Source: Lacticaseibacillus baoqingensis
Lineage (GTDB): Bacteria > Bacillota > Bacilli > Lactobacillales > Lactobacillaceae
NCBI RefSeq assembly: GCF_003946165.1
Contig: NZ_RHOI01000002.1
Location: forward strand, 1 to 64,000
Direction: 5' to 3'
Length of the DNA: 64,000 bases
The translations under genes and the position numbers were made by a program. The notes under the pieces are model-generated. The model ran no database searches, was not told the DNA's origin, and worked only from the letters and a program-made list of their open reading frames with translations. The first letter of the stretch is position 1. The number at the start of each line of letters is the position of its first letter. Shown here piece after piece: positions 7,753 through 17,198 of this stretch.

Positions 7753-8553
7753 ATGGCTCACGTTTCGATCATTAGCGGCTTGACCCGCACGGCGCAGCGA
7801 CCTGCTGCCGCGGCATTAAAAATATTGATCCTGAATCTGATGCCTAATCGCGCTGTCACGGAACGCCAATTTGCAGAACTTTTTGCCCGCTTAGAGGTCC
7901 CTGTGGCTTTGACCTTTTGCTTGCCGGACAGCCACCGGCTGCACAATAACGAAGCCGATATCCGTGCCGCTTATACGAGCTTCAGTGATATTGCCGCGCA
8001 ATCTTTTGACGGCTTGATCATCACTGGCGCGCCGCTGGACCGCTTGGCTTTCCACCAAATCGACTTTTGGCCAGAATTGCATAAGATCTTGGCGTGGCGG
8101 CATACGCATGTTGCAGGCAGTCTTTTCATTTGCTGGGCAGCTTATGCCGCTGGGGCGATCGATGGCGCCTTTACCGGCAGGCAGCTCACCCGCAAGGTCT
8201 CCGGCGTTTACACCACCTCAGGCTTGACCATGCCGCAATCGCGGTTCTTTACGATCCCCCAAAACGCCGTTCGTCGCGGCCAGATCATTGCCGGCGATGA
8301 TCAACTCGGCGCCACTTTGATCGAAGACGCTTCCAGCAACAGCTGGTATCTCGCAGGCCACCTGGAATATCAAACCGGGACCTTGCGTGCTGAATATTAT
8401 CGCGACTATCACAAAGATCAAACGACCCCGTTACCCGCACATTATTTTGATGAAGATTATCAACCACACAATACCTGGCAAGCAGATGCAACTTATGTCT
8501 ACAGTGCCTGGCTTGACTCGTTACAACCCACATGGAGGCGCGCACATGGCTAA
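7753..8553 (+). CDS. metA: Homoserine O-acyltransferase, MetA family
   Basis: Activates the hydroxyl of L-homoserine with an acyl-CoA, the first committed step to methionine. The MetA family triad is present: Cys127 in FICWAA, His203 and Glu205 in GHLEY; Lys148 in RKVSGVY is also kept. The residue after TGAPL, known to set acyl-CoA choice (Glu for acetyl, Gly for succinyl), is Asp96 here, so the substrate is uncertain. At 266 residues it is about 35 shorter than the E. coli enzyme. GGAGG precedes the ATG. First gene of the T-box operon; it overlaps the next gene by 8 bases. Confidence 0.93.
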   Translation: MAHVSIISGLTRTAQRPAAAALKILILNLMPNRAVTERQFAELFARLEVPVALTFCLPDSHRLHNNEADIRAAYTSFSDIAAQSFDGLIITGAPLDRLAFHQIDFWPELHKILAWRHTHVAGSLFICWAAYAAGAIDGAFTGRQLTRKVSGVYTTSGLTMPQSRFFTIPQNAVRRGQIIAGDDQLGATLIEDASSNSWYLAGHLEYQTGTLRAEYYRDYHKDQTTPLPAHYFDEDYQPHNTWQADATYVYSAWLDSLQPTWRRAHG

Positions 8554-9658
8554 ACTTGCAACACAACTGATCCAAGGGGCCAACGGTACCGAAGATGACC
8601 GTACTGGTACCGTTGTTCCCGCATTATATCTCTCGACTGCCTTTCGTCACCCGGGTTTAGGTGAATCCACCGGCTTTGATTACTCACGCTTGACGACACC
8701 AACGCGCGCTTTGCTCGAGACCCAACTGGCCACCATTGAAAAAGGCAGCGCGGCTTTTGCCGTCAGCTCTGGTATGGCCGCCATCGATTTGGTCTTTTCC
8801 GCCTTCACCAAAACTGGCGACCACTTCATTGCCTCAGATGATCTTTATGGCGGGTCGTTTCGCTACTTCGATGAGCGCCAAGCCAAATATCAGATCAACT
8901 ACGATACTTGGGATGGCGTCGACGTAGATGGGCTGCTATTGAAGCTGCAGCCGACCACCCGGCTCATTTGGCTGGAAACCCCGTCTAACCCGACGATGAA
9001 AGTCATCGATATCGAAGCCGTCGCAACTGCGGTGCACGCGGTGCGCCCCGACATTTTAGTGGCGGTAGATAATACCTTTTTGACGCCGGTTTATCAGCAG
9101 CCATTGACGCTAGGCGCAGACGTTGTCGTCCACTCAGCGACCAAATACCTCGGCGGCCACAACGACATCCTTGCTGGGGCAGTGGTGGTCAACAATGCTG
9201 ATTTAGCCGAAAGTTTGAGCCAGCAGCTGACCACTACCGGCCAAAACCTAGATCCTTTCGATGCTTGGCTGTTGATCCGCTCGTTGAAGACCCTCAACAT
9301 TCGGATGCATGCGCACACGGCCAACGCCCGCTACGTTGCGCAACAGCTCAAACAAACAGCTGGCGTCGACCAAGTCTTATACGCCGGGATCGGCGGCATG
9401 ATCAGCTTTTATCTGAACACACAGTATGCTGTTGATACCTTTTTAAAAAACCTGCAGATCTGTTCGTTTGCAGAAAGTCTAGGCTCTGTGGAAACACTGA
9501 TCACCGTTCCTGATGTGCAAACCCACCATGACATGCCAGAAGCCCAACGCCGCGCGTTGGGGATCACCCCTAATCTGATCCGCGTTTCTGTCGGCTTAGA
9601 AGACCAAGCCGATATTGCCGAAGACATTATTCAAGCCATCACCCACTCAAAGGAGTAA
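8546..9658 (+). CDS. metI: Cystathionine gamma-synthase / O-acylhomoserine thiolyase, MetI type
   Basis: A PLP enzyme of the Cys/Met metabolism family, 370 residues. It joins O-acylhomoserine with cysteine, giving cystathionine, or with sulfide. The PLP lysine is K200 in HSATKYLGGHNDILAG. Along its length it matches what I recall of B. subtilis MetI, including the YLSTAFRHPGLGESTGFDY stretch. The frame is open 53 codons upstream, but ATG at 8546 has GGAGG at 8534-8538 and the family N-terminus. Translation is probably coupled to metA through the overlap. Confidence 0.92.
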   Translation: MAKLATQLIQGANGTEDDRTGTVVPALYLSTAFRHPGLGESTGFDYSRLTTPTRALLETQLATIEKGSAAFAVSSGMAAIDLVFSAFTKTGDHFIASDDLYGGSFRYFDERQAKYQINYDTWDGVDVDGLLLKLQPTTRLIWLETPSNPTMKVIDIEAVATAVHAVRPDILVAVDNTFLTPVYQQPLTLGADVVVHSATKYLGGHNDILAGAVVVNNADLAESLSQQLTTTGQNLDPFDAWLLIRSLKTLNIRMHAHTANARYVAQQLKQTAGVDQVLYAGIGGMISFYLNTQYAVDTFLKNLQICSFAESLGSVETLITVPDVQTHHDMPEAQRRALGITPNLIRVSVGLEDQADIAEDIIQAITHSKE

Positions 9659-9663
9659 CCACC

Positions 9664-10809
9664 ATGCACGATTGGACTAAGATCATCAAAGCGACTACTG
9701 TTGCCGACCCCGCTACCGGCGCCGTTAATACCCCAGTGCACCTCAGCTCGACTTTCAATCAAGCCAGCTTTGATCACTTTGGCAAATTCGATTATACCCG
9801 CAGCGGCAATCCGACGCGGCAAGCCGGTGAAAAAGCCGTGGCGGCCTTAGAAGACGGCGAGTTTGGTTTTTTATATAGCACGGGGATGGCGGCGATTTCC
9901 AGCGTCTTAGAAATTTTTAGCCAAGGGGATCATTTGGTCGTCACCAAATTCGTTTATGGCGGCACGTTTCGGATCCTAGAAGACGTTTTATCTCGCTTTG
10001 GGATCTCGCATACCTTTGTCGACCCAACCGACTTAGATGCACTTGAAGCCGCGATCCGCCCGAATACCAAGGCGATCTATATCGAAACGCCTTCCAATCC
10101 GGTTTTGGCTGTCACTGACATTGCAGCGGTTGTCGCCATCGCCAAGCGCCACCAGCTCTTAACGATCGCTGATAATACCTTCATGTCACCGGTTTTACAA
10201 AAACCCTTGCGCCTCGGGGTGGATATCGTCGTCCATTCCGCTACGAAATTTCTCTCGGGTCATTCTGATATTCTTGCCGGAGCAGCGATCACCAATGATC
10301 CTGGCTTAGCCAGTCGGATCTACTTCATCCAAAATGCTTTTGGCGCCACATTAGGCGTCACTGACACCTTCTTGCTGCTGCGCGGCATCAAAACCTTAGG
10401 CGTGCGGATGGCGCAATCCAGCAAAGCCGCGCTGCAGCTGGCGGCTTGGTTAGAGCAGCAGCCGCAAGTCACCCGGGTTTGTTATCCTGGCTTAGCCAGT
10501 GATCCCGGCTACACCGTGCAGCAAAAACAAGCGACCAGCGGCGGCGCCGTGTTCAGCTTCGATGTTGGCAGTGCCGCCAATGCGAAGATCTTAGCCGAAA
10601 ACCTTTCGATCCCAGAATTTTCCGTGTCATTAGGCGGGGTCGAATCGATCCTTTCCTATCCGGCAAAAATGAGCCATGCGGAAATGAGCGCTGAAGAACA
10701 GCTCGCTTGTGGGATCACGCCTGGGCTGTTGCGCTTTTCAGTGGGGTTGGAAGATCCTGCTGATCTGCAAGCCGACCTTGCCCAGGGACTGGCACGCCTC
10801 AACCACTAA
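9664..10809 (+). CDS. metC: Cystathionine beta-lyase, MetC type
   Basis: A second PLP enzyme of the same family, 381 residues, which splits cystathionine into homocysteine, pyruvate and ammonia. The PLP lysine is K195 in HSATKFLSGHSDILAG. Internal signatures (SFDHFGKFDYTRSGNPTR, FGATLGVTDTFLLLRGIKTL) follow B. subtilis MetC more than MetI. It begins five bases after metI with GGAG, so the pair gives a full transsulfuration route from acylhomoserine to homocysteine. Which of the two does synthase and which lyase is based on this resemblance. Confidence 0.9.
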   Translation: MHDWTKIIKATTVADPATGAVNTPVHLSSTFNQASFDHFGKFDYTRSGNPTRQAGEKAVAALEDGEFGFLYSTGMAAISSVLEIFSQGDHLVVTKFVYGGTFRILEDVLSRFGISHTFVDPTDLDALEAAIRPNTKAIYIETPSNPVLAVTDIAAVVAIAKRHQLLTIADNTFMSPVLQKPLRLGVDIVVHSATKFLSGHSDILAGAAITNDPGLASRIYFIQNAFGATLGVTDTFLLLRGIKTLGVRMAQSSKAALQLAAWLEQQPQVTRVCYPGLASDPGYTVQQKQATSGGAVFSFDVGSAANAKILAENLSIPEFSVSLGGVESILSYPAKMSHAEMSAEEQLACGITPGLLRFSVGLEDPADLQADLAQGLARLNH

Positions 10810-10836
10810 ATCGCAAAATGAGAAAGGAGACCGCTT

Positions 10837-12129
10837 ATGACAACGATCAATGTCGGTTTGTTAGGACTTGGCACGGTTGGTCGCGGCGTCGCCACGATCT
10901 TAGCTCGGCAAACACCCCAACTGGCTTCACTACACTTGAAGATCACCCGCGCTGCCGTGCGGACTTTAACGCCTAAACGCCAAGCACAATTTCCCGCCAT
11001 CGCATTGACAACCGACGCTTTGGCCGTCGTCAATGATCCTGATATTCAGATCATTGTCGAAGTCATGGGCGGCATCGACTTGCCTTTTGCCCTGTTAAAA
11101 CAAGCCTTGAAAAATGGCAAGCAGGTGATCACCGCCAATAAAGACCTGATCGCAACGCATGGGCAGGCCCTGACGGCCTTAGCCGCAAAACACCACGTCG
11201 GGTTGAATTATGAAGCGGCGGTAATGGGCGGCATCCCGATCTTGCGGACCTTGAATACCAACTTTGCCGGTGATGCGATCACCGGTTTGGCTGGGATCGC
11301 CAACGGCACGAGCAACTTCATCTTGACGCAAATGGCCGCTGGCTGCAGCTATGCTGAAGCCTTAGCGCAAGCACAAGCCAAGGGATTTGCCGAATCGGAT
11401 CCGACCAATGACGTGGAAGGCTTAGACGCGGCATACAAGTTATTGATCTTGACGCGGTTGGCCTTTGATCTGAACGCGAAGCTGGCCAATATTCATCGTC
11501 AAGGGATCACCACGCTGCGCCGAGCTGATTTTGCCGCGGCTGATTTCTTCGGCTTCACGATCAAGCCGCTGGTCAGCGCCAGGCGGCTTGATAATCAACT
11601 CGATTTGACCGTTGCCCCGACGTTAGTGCCAAAGTCGCATCCTTTAAGCGGTGTCGTCAATGAATTTAATGCCATCGTGCTGGCCAGCACGAATACGCAT
11701 GAGCTCATGTTGACCGGACCCGGCGCCGGCAGTTTGCCGACTGCCAATGCTGTGATCGCCGACTTGCAAGCCACCGCCTTAGCGCTTCAAGACGGCCATA
11801 CGCCTGAATTAGCGGGATTAGCGCCACAACCGAGTACCGCTTTGGACCAACCCACCCGCCAGCTGATCGCTTTGAGCACGAATGGCTTGGTCACCGGCTT
11901 AGACGTGGCCACGCAACTTGGGATCCATGGACAGATCTATGCCAGTGGTGACCAGCTGCACCTCTTGACGCAAGCCGTCGATCGCCAAACCATCGCCCAA
12001 TGGCGGGACGCGTTAAATCACTTTGTTGGCATCAGCCTCCAGCATATCTTGCCGATCTTTTCCCCAGATCTGCAAGGCACCGTGACAAAATTTCAAACAG
12101 ATGAGAAAAAAATTAGTTTTACCGCTTGA
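10837..12129 (+). CDS. hom: Homoserine dehydrogenase
   Basis: Reduces aspartate semialdehyde to homoserine with NAD(P)H, supplying the substrate of MetA. The N-terminal dinucleotide fold shows GLLGLGTVGRGVA, and the catalytic region shows the family signature (GLAGIANGTSNFILT, FAESDPTNDVEGLDAAYK). It has 430 residues, full length. The C-terminal part where a regulatory ACT domain normally sits is present but divergent. AAAGGAGA precedes the ATG. Being last in a methionine-controlled operon, it ties homoserine supply to methionine demand. No terminator follows: its stop codon overlaps the -35 box of the brnQ leader. Confidence 0.93.
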   Translation: MTTINVGLLGLGTVGRGVATILARQTPQLASLHLKITRAAVRTLTPKRQAQFPAIALTTDALAVVNDPDIQIIVEVMGGIDLPFALLKQALKNGKQVITANKDLIATHGQALTALAAKHHVGLNYEAAVMGGIPILRTLNTNFAGDAITGLAGIANGTSNFILTQMAAGCSYAEALAQAQAKGFAESDPTNDVEGLDAAYKLLILTRLAFDLNAKLANIHRQGITTLRRADFAAADFFGFTIKPLVSARRLDNQLDLTVAPTLVPKSHPLSGVVNEFNAIVLASTNTHELMLTGPGAGSLPTANAVIADLQATALALQDGHTPELAGLAPQPSTALDQPTRQLIALSTNGLVTGLDVATQLGIHGQIYASGDQLHLLTQAVDRQTIAQWRDALNHFVGISLQHILPIFSPDLQGTVTKFQTDEKKISFTA

Positions 12130-12154
12130 CTTTTTGTTTAATCTCATTTACATT
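12126..12154 (+). promoter_or_regulatory. Promoter of the brnQ leader
   Basis: TTGACT (12126-12131) and TACATT (12149-12154) are 17 bases apart. The -35 box contains the TGA stop codon of hom. Confidence 0.65.
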
Positions 12155-12161
12155 AGTCACA

Positions 12162-12452
12162 ACATCAATTGAGACAAGACATTGAGTAACAAGAGTAGCT
12201 GGTCGCACATGTCAGTGAGCCGCAGTCAGTGTGAAGCGGTCATGCAGCGCCAGTGAAAGTAGGTTACGAGTCGTCACTGCGACCGTTTGGGAGTGGTGAC
12301 TGGGATTGCGCCCATTACAGCAATGGAGTATCGCCGCGAACCGGTCGCGGCCGTACTTTTAGAGGTCGTGATGGTGACATCGCGGCGAAGCAAGGTGGTA
12401 ACGCGCAATAAGCGCCCTTGGCAGAAGCAATTCTGCTAAGGGCGCTTTTCTT
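12162..12452 (+). ncRNA. T-box riboswitch, valine type
   Basis: A second T-box leader. The T-box core AAGGTGGTAACGCG is at 12392-12405, followed by a terminator (AAGCGCCCTT paired with AAGGGCGCTT, then T). In the specifier loop GAAA-GTA-G is followed by GTTAC, which pairs with GTAGC upstream, pointing to GTA (12259-12261), a valine codon. This fits the branched-chain amino acid carrier downstream. Isoleucine or leucine is less likely but not excluded. Confidence 0.88.
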
Positions 12453-12516
12453 GTGGGCTCGGCCAAACCCACAAGCACCACATCTCAATGAAATCCCGAA
12501 ATTTTTGGAGGTCATC

Positions 12517-13914
12517 ATGATGCAACATTTATCCGATCACAAACTCACACGTAAAGAATATATCATTTTAGGATCCATGTTATTCGGCTTATTCTTTGGC
12601 GCCGGCAACTTGATCTTCCCGATCCATCTCGGCCAGATCGCTGGCGGCAACTGGATCCCCGCTACTTTAGGCTTTCTTTTATCTGCCGTGTTGCTGCCGC
12701 TATTGGCGATCTTGGCTATTTCTATGACAGAAAGCGACAGCATGTATCATCTCGCTCGCCCGGTTGGGCACACGTTTGCGCTTTTCTTCTTGATTTGCAC
12801 CCACGCCAGTTTAGGCCTGTTGATCGCAACGCCGCGGACGGCCACCGTTTCGTTTGAAATGGCGATCCAACCGTTCATTTCTAAAGGCCAAACCCAACTC
12901 GCCTTATTGCTCTTTTCAGCCGCTTATTTCTTGATCACCTATCTGCTTTCTCGTCATCCCCAAAAGATCACTGATTATGTCGGCAAACTGCTCAATCCAG
13001 CATTGCTACTATTGTTAGCGGCCGCTTTCTTTGCCGCCTTCTTGATCAAAGGTGACGGCGCAACGCTAGCCGCCAGCACACATGCCACAGCTGCTACGGC
13101 TAATTTATCCAATGGCTTTTTACAAGGCTATAACACGATGGACGCCTTGGCCGGTTTAGGTTTTGGGGTCACGATCGTTGCAGCTTTAGGATTTTTCGGG
13201 GTCAATAACGCCACGACCCGCTCCAAAGATGTGGCCAAAGTCGGCGCCATGTCGATGGGGCTAGAAGCGATCGTTTATATCTTTTTGATCGCTTTAGGGG
13301 TGATCTCCTTGCACTTCACGAAGATCACGGCTAACGGCGGTCCAGCCTTCAATGCGATCATGACCCACTATACCGGCATGATCGGCACCGCATTGCTCGG
13401 AGCAATGACCTTATTAGCTTGCTTGACCAGCTGCATCGGGTTAGTGAGTTCCTTATCTCAAGACCTCGGGACACGCTTCCCGAAGATCGGCTTCGGAAAA
13501 TTCCTGCCGATCACTTGCTTTGGGTCATTTTTGATCTCAAATTTCGGTTTGAACCAGATCATTGCGCTTTCTTCACCGATCCTGATGCTGTTGTATCCGC
13601 TGGCGATCGCTTTGATCATCTTAGGGATCTTGCATCCATTCATTGGGAAGCAAAAAACGATTTACCGCACGACCATCGGCTTGACGATGATCCCGGCGAT
13701 CTTGGATGCGATCCACGCCATGCCGCCATTTATCGCCAACATGAGCTTTTTCAAGGCGATCAATGACTTCGGGATGCACTATATTCCAATGTTTTCGATC
13801 TCAATGGACTTCTTACCATTTATGCTAGTTGGTTTGCTTGGCGGGATGTTGATCGCCAAGCTCACCGGCCAATCGTTCAAAGACGCCTCGGCGCCTGCCG
13901 CCGAACTCGACTAA
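12517..13914 (+). CDS. brnQ: Branched-chain amino acid carrier, BrnQ/LivII
   Basis: A secondary transporter of 465 residues that takes up leucine, isoleucine and valine with a cation. It has about 12 membrane segments and the family N-terminus (LFGLFFGAGNLIFPIHLG). The frame is open 33 codons upstream, but that part lies within the T-box terminator; ATG at 12517 with TTGGAGG upstream is the start. It is followed by a strong terminator and is probably a single-gene unit under the valine T-box. Confidence 0.94.
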   Translation: MMQHLSDHKLTRKEYIILGSMLFGLFFGAGNLIFPIHLGQIAGGNWIPATLGFLLSAVLLPLLAILAISMTESDSMYHLARPVGHTFALFFLICTHASLGLLIATPRTATVSFEMAIQPFISKGQTQLALLLFSAAYFLITYLLSRHPQKITDYVGKLLNPALLLLLAAAFFAAFLIKGDGATLAASTHATAATANLSNGFLQGYNTMDALAGLGFGVTIVAALGFFGVNNATTRSKDVAKVGAMSMGLEAIVYIFLIALGVISLHFTKITANGGPAFNAIMTHYTGMIGTALLGAMTLLACLTSCIGLVSSLSQDLGTRFPKIGFGKFLPITCFGSFLISNFGLNQIIALSSPILMLLYPLAIALIILGILHPFIGKQKTIYRTTIGLTMIPAILDAIHAMPPFIANMSFFKAINDFGMHYIPMFSISMDFLPFMLVGLLGGMLIAKLTGQSFKDASAPAAELD

Positions 13915-13967
13915 AACGGCGATCCCAAAAGCCAAGCAGCTTGCTTGTCTCGCCATCATGTCACCTT

Positions 13968-14007
13968 GCGCCTAGCTTCAGCTGGTAGCTGAAGCTAGGC
14001 GCTTTTT
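13968..14007 (+). terminator. Terminator of brnQ
   Basis: A perfect 16-bp stem with a three-base loop (GGT) is followed by five T. Confidence 0.9.
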
Positions 14008-14032
14008 ATCGGCATAAACCGCCTGAAACTAA

Positions 14033-14085
14033 AAACCGCTTTGCCTCACGCGCCAAAAAAGGGATTGTGAGGCAAAGCGGTTTAT
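14033..14085 (-). terminator. Terminator of the LCP gene
   Basis: AAACCGCTTTGCCTCAC and its complement form a long stem with T-rich flanks, between the convergent brnQ and LCP genes. Confidence 0.75.
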
Positions 14086-14120
14086 TTGTTGGGCCAAGCC
14101 GTTTCACGATGATGTGCCAG

Positions 14121-15263
14121 TCAATAACCGCCTGGGCCGGCAGTCGTGACGGCGGTCCCATCATCAGAATACGTGGTGGTCCCAGTAGCGGTACCATTAT
14201 CATCATAAAGGGAGTAAACCGGGTTGTTCCCGTTGCTCCAGTCAAAACCAGCCTTAGTGTTCAAGTCATTTTGCTTGGTATCATAGTTAGCTAAGGTTTT
14301 GGTTTTCAGGCCCATTTCGGTGCGGACCTTATCGGAAACTTTTTGCAGTTCGTCTGTCGTGGCCACTTGATACGACCCGCCGTTGATCATGACCCCCATC
14401 CCTTTAAGCGTCGTTTGATCGATATTTTTGATACAGTCCCGATAATTCTCTGCGATCGCGACCATATCGCCAAACTTCAAACTCGTGCGCATGCTGGACG
14501 ACAGTGAATTCATCACGGCTTGATAATTGCTCAATGAACTAGCAGACAAGGCTTTTTTCACGATCTGGGTGATCACCTCACGTTGCCGCTTTTGTCGGCC
14601 GTAATCACCTTCTGGATCTTCGTAGCGCATCCGCGCATAAGCCAGCGCACGGGCGCCGTCTAAATGGGCTTTGCCTTTAGTGAAGGTTTCATTGCTGACA
14701 TGCGGATCGCGCCAAGTAAACGCAATATTGACGTCAACGCCGCCAACGGCATCCACGATCTTCTTCAACCCCGCCATGTTGACGGTGACATAATAGTTGA
14801 TCGGCACATTCAACAACTTGGACACCGTCTTCATCGCGGCTTCGTTGCCGCCAGCGTTATAGGCGGCATTGATTTTTTGCGGTCCGGCACCGTTGCCGTC
14901 AACGATTTCAGCAAGGGTATCGCGCGGGATCGAAACCATTGTGGTACGCTTATGTTTAGGGTTGATCGTCACCAAGATCATGGTGTCTGAATTGCCCTTG
15001 TACTCACGGCCAAAATCCCCGGTATCCGTACCTAACAGTAAAATACTGATCGGCTGATCACCAGAAATATCAGATGCGGCCGCAGCTTTTGCCGATACCG
15101 GATCATACGTCTTATCGACGGCAGTTTTCGTTTGGCTATATAAGCGGACGGCGTAGCCAGCGATCAGCACCAGCAGCGTCAACAGGATCATCACGAGATA
15201 ATGACCCATGCTGCGCCGCGATTTTTTAGGTTTTCTTGATCGGCGGCTTTCTTGTTCTTCCAT
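14121..15263 (-). CDS. LytR-CpsA-Psr family wall-polymer ligase
   Basis: An LCP protein of 380 residues that transfers teichoic acids or capsular polymers from lipid carriers to peptidoglycan outside the membrane. It has a basic cytoplasmic N-terminus, one membrane segment (about residues 20-42) and the LCP domain with its arginine and aspartate signatures (SILLLGTDTGDFGR, GNSDTMILVTINP, VSIPRDTL). The C-terminal tail is rich in Gly, Thr and Asp. GGAGC lies before the ATG. It stands alone, with its own terminator. Polymer specificity cannot be inferred. Confidence 0.92.
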   Translation of the reverse strand: MEEQESRRSRKPKKSRRSMGHYLVMILLTLLVLIAGYAVRLYSQTKTAVDKTYDPVSAKAAAASDISGDQPISILLLGTDTGDFGREYKGNSDTMILVTINPKHKRTTMVSIPRDTLAEIVDGNGAGPQKINAAYNAGGNEAAMKTVSKLLNVPINYYVTVNMAGLKKIVDAVGGVDVNIAFTWRDPHVSNETFTKGKAHLDGARALAYARMRYEDPEGDYGRQKRQREVITQIVKKALSASSLSNYQAVMNSLSSSMRTSLKFGDMVAIAENYRDCIKNIDQTTLKGMGVMINGGSYQVATTDELQKVSDKVRTEMGLKTKTLANYDTKQNDLNTKAGFDWSNGNNPVYSLYDDNGTATGTTTYSDDGTAVTTAGPGGY

Positions 15264-15393
15264 ATATTCGCTCCTATATCTAGACGTTCTCTCGTTGTAT
15301 TTTACTCGGAAAACCCGATAAGCGCACGAAAATCACTAAAAAAAGTCCGTGTTATGATATTGTTAATAAAAAGTTGAGAAATGGAGTATGCCG

Positions 15394-17193
15394 ATGTCAT
15401 CATTACCTTTAAGAGAATCTGTCCCTACAGAATTGACTTGGGATCTCACCACGATCTTCCCCACAGATGAAGCGTGGCAACAAGCTTACACCGCCGCTGC
15501 TGCCTTAGGCAAACAAGCGGCCGCTCACCAAGGACAACTGGCCCAAGACCCCCAGCACTTGCTTGCCGGGATCCAAGCAGTTTTGACCGCTTATCAAGCC
15601 ACAGAAAAAGTCTATGTCTATGCCAGTCTTAAAAACGATGAAGACACTGCCAATGCCACTTACCAAGGCTTCAAAGCCCAAGCCAACAGTTTGATCACCA
15701 CGATCTCAAGCCAAGTCGCATTTTTAGAACCAGAGATCTTAAGTATTCCGCAAGCGACTTTGACCAGCTGGATCACCCAGACCCCAGCGCTGGAAAAATT
15801 CCGCCACTACTTGGACGCGATCACCGCCAATGCTGATCATGTCCTGCCAGCTGAACAAGAGGCCCTGTTGTCAGCGGCAGGAGACGCCTTGAATGCCAGC
15901 AGCGAAACCTTCAGCGTGTTGAACAATGCCGAGATCCAATTTGGCGTGATCGAAGACGACAACGGCAACACCGTCCAGCTCAGCCATGGGTTATATGGCG
16001 AATTGATCAAAAGTGTGCACCGCCCCGTGCGGCAAGCCGCATTTGAGACGCTGTATGCCGCGTATGCCAGCTTGAAGAATACCTTTGCCCAAACCCTAGC
16101 CGGCGAAGTCAAACGGCATAACTTCTTAGCTGCCGCACATCATTATGACAGTGCCCGCGCCGCCGCCATGGCAGCCAACCACATCCCAGAAAACGTCTAT
16201 GATACCTTGACCGCTACCGTCAATGCCCATTTGGATTCTTTGCACCGCTACTTGGACTTGCGCAAACAAGTGCTCAAAGTTGATGACTTGCACATGTACG
16301 ATCTCTACACCCCTTTAAACGGCCAGCCGCCGTTGAGCTACACCATTGCGGCCGCCAAAAAAACTGCCTTGCAGGCGCTGGCGCCTTTGGGTCCGGATTA
16401 TCGCCAGCGGGTGAGCGAGATCTTTGACAATCGTTATTTAGATGTGGTTGAAAACCAACACAAACGTTCTGGCGCCTATTCTGGCGGTGCGTATGATACC
16501 AACCCCTTTATCCTGCTGAACTGGCAAGATTCTGTCGACGCGTTATACACCCTTGTCCACGAAACCGGTCACTCCGTTCACTCTTGGTATACGCGCCACA
16601 ATCAGCCTTATGTCTATGGCGATTACTCGATTTTTGTCGCCGAGATCGCTTCGACCACTAACGAGAACCTGCTGACTGATTACTTCTTAAAAACCCAAAC
16701 CGATCCCAAAGTGCGGGCTTACATCTTGAATTACTACTTGGATGGGTTCAAAGGTACGGTTTTCCGCCAGACGCAATTTGCCGAATTTGAACATTGGCTC
16801 CATACTCAAGACGCTGCCGGCCAACCGTTGACCGCCGAACGCTTGAGTACTGAATATGCGGCGATCAATGCCCGCTATTATGGCCCCGCCGTGATCCAAG
16901 ATCCGCAGATCGCATTGGAATGGACTCGGATCCCGCATTTTTACTATAATTATTATGTTTATCAATATGCCACCGGGTTTGCGGCCGCTTCTACCCTTGC
17001 GGCGAAGATCAGCGCTGATCAGCCTGGGGCGGTAGCAGCGTATTTGACCTATCTCAAGTCAGGCAGTTCGCGTTATCCCATCGACACCATGCAGCGAGCT
17101 GGCGTCGATATGCGGCAGCCGGACTACCTCGAAGCAGCCTTTAAAGTGTTTGATCAACGTTTAGCCGAACTGGAACAACTACTGAAAGGATGA
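15394..17193 (+). CDS. pepF: Oligoendopeptidase F, M3 family
   Basis: A cytoplasmic zinc metallopeptidase of 599 residues that cleaves oligopeptides of roughly 7 to 17 residues. The zinc site HETGH is near residue 390 (LVHETGHSVHSW), and the family IGFKGTVFRQ-like segment (DGFKGTVFRQTQFAEFEHW) is conserved. ATG at 15388 is only one base from GGAG, so the next ATG at 15394, with a seven-base spacer, is preferred. The oxidoreductase gene follows five bases later, so the two are probably cotranscribed. Confidence 0.93.
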   Translation: MSSLPLRESVPTELTWDLTTIFPTDEAWQQAYTAAAALGKQAAAHQGQLAQDPQHLLAGIQAVLTAYQATEKVYVYASLKNDEDTANATYQGFKAQANSLITTISSQVAFLEPEILSIPQATLTSWITQTPALEKFRHYLDAITANADHVLPAEQEALLSAAGDALNASSETFSVLNNAEIQFGVIEDDNGNTVQLSHGLYGELIKSVHRPVRQAAFETLYAAYASLKNTFAQTLAGEVKRHNFLAAAHHYDSARAAAMAANHIPENVYDTLTATVNAHLDSLHRYLDLRKQVLKVDDLHMYDLYTPLNGQPPLSYTIAAAKKTALQALAPLGPDYRQRVSEIFDNRYLDVVENQHKRSGAYSGGAYDTNPFILLNWQDSVDALYTLVHETGHSVHSWYTRHNQPYVYGDYSIFVAEIASTTNENLLTDYFLKTQTDPKVRAYILNYYLDGFKGTVFRQTQFAEFEHWLHTQDAAGQPLTAERLSTEYAAINARYYGPAVIQDPQIALEWTRIPHFYYNYYVYQYATGFAAASTLAAKISADQPGAVAAYLTYLKSGSSRYPIDTMQRAGVDMRQPDYLEAAFKVFDQRLAELEQLLKG

Positions 17194-17198
17194 TAGCA

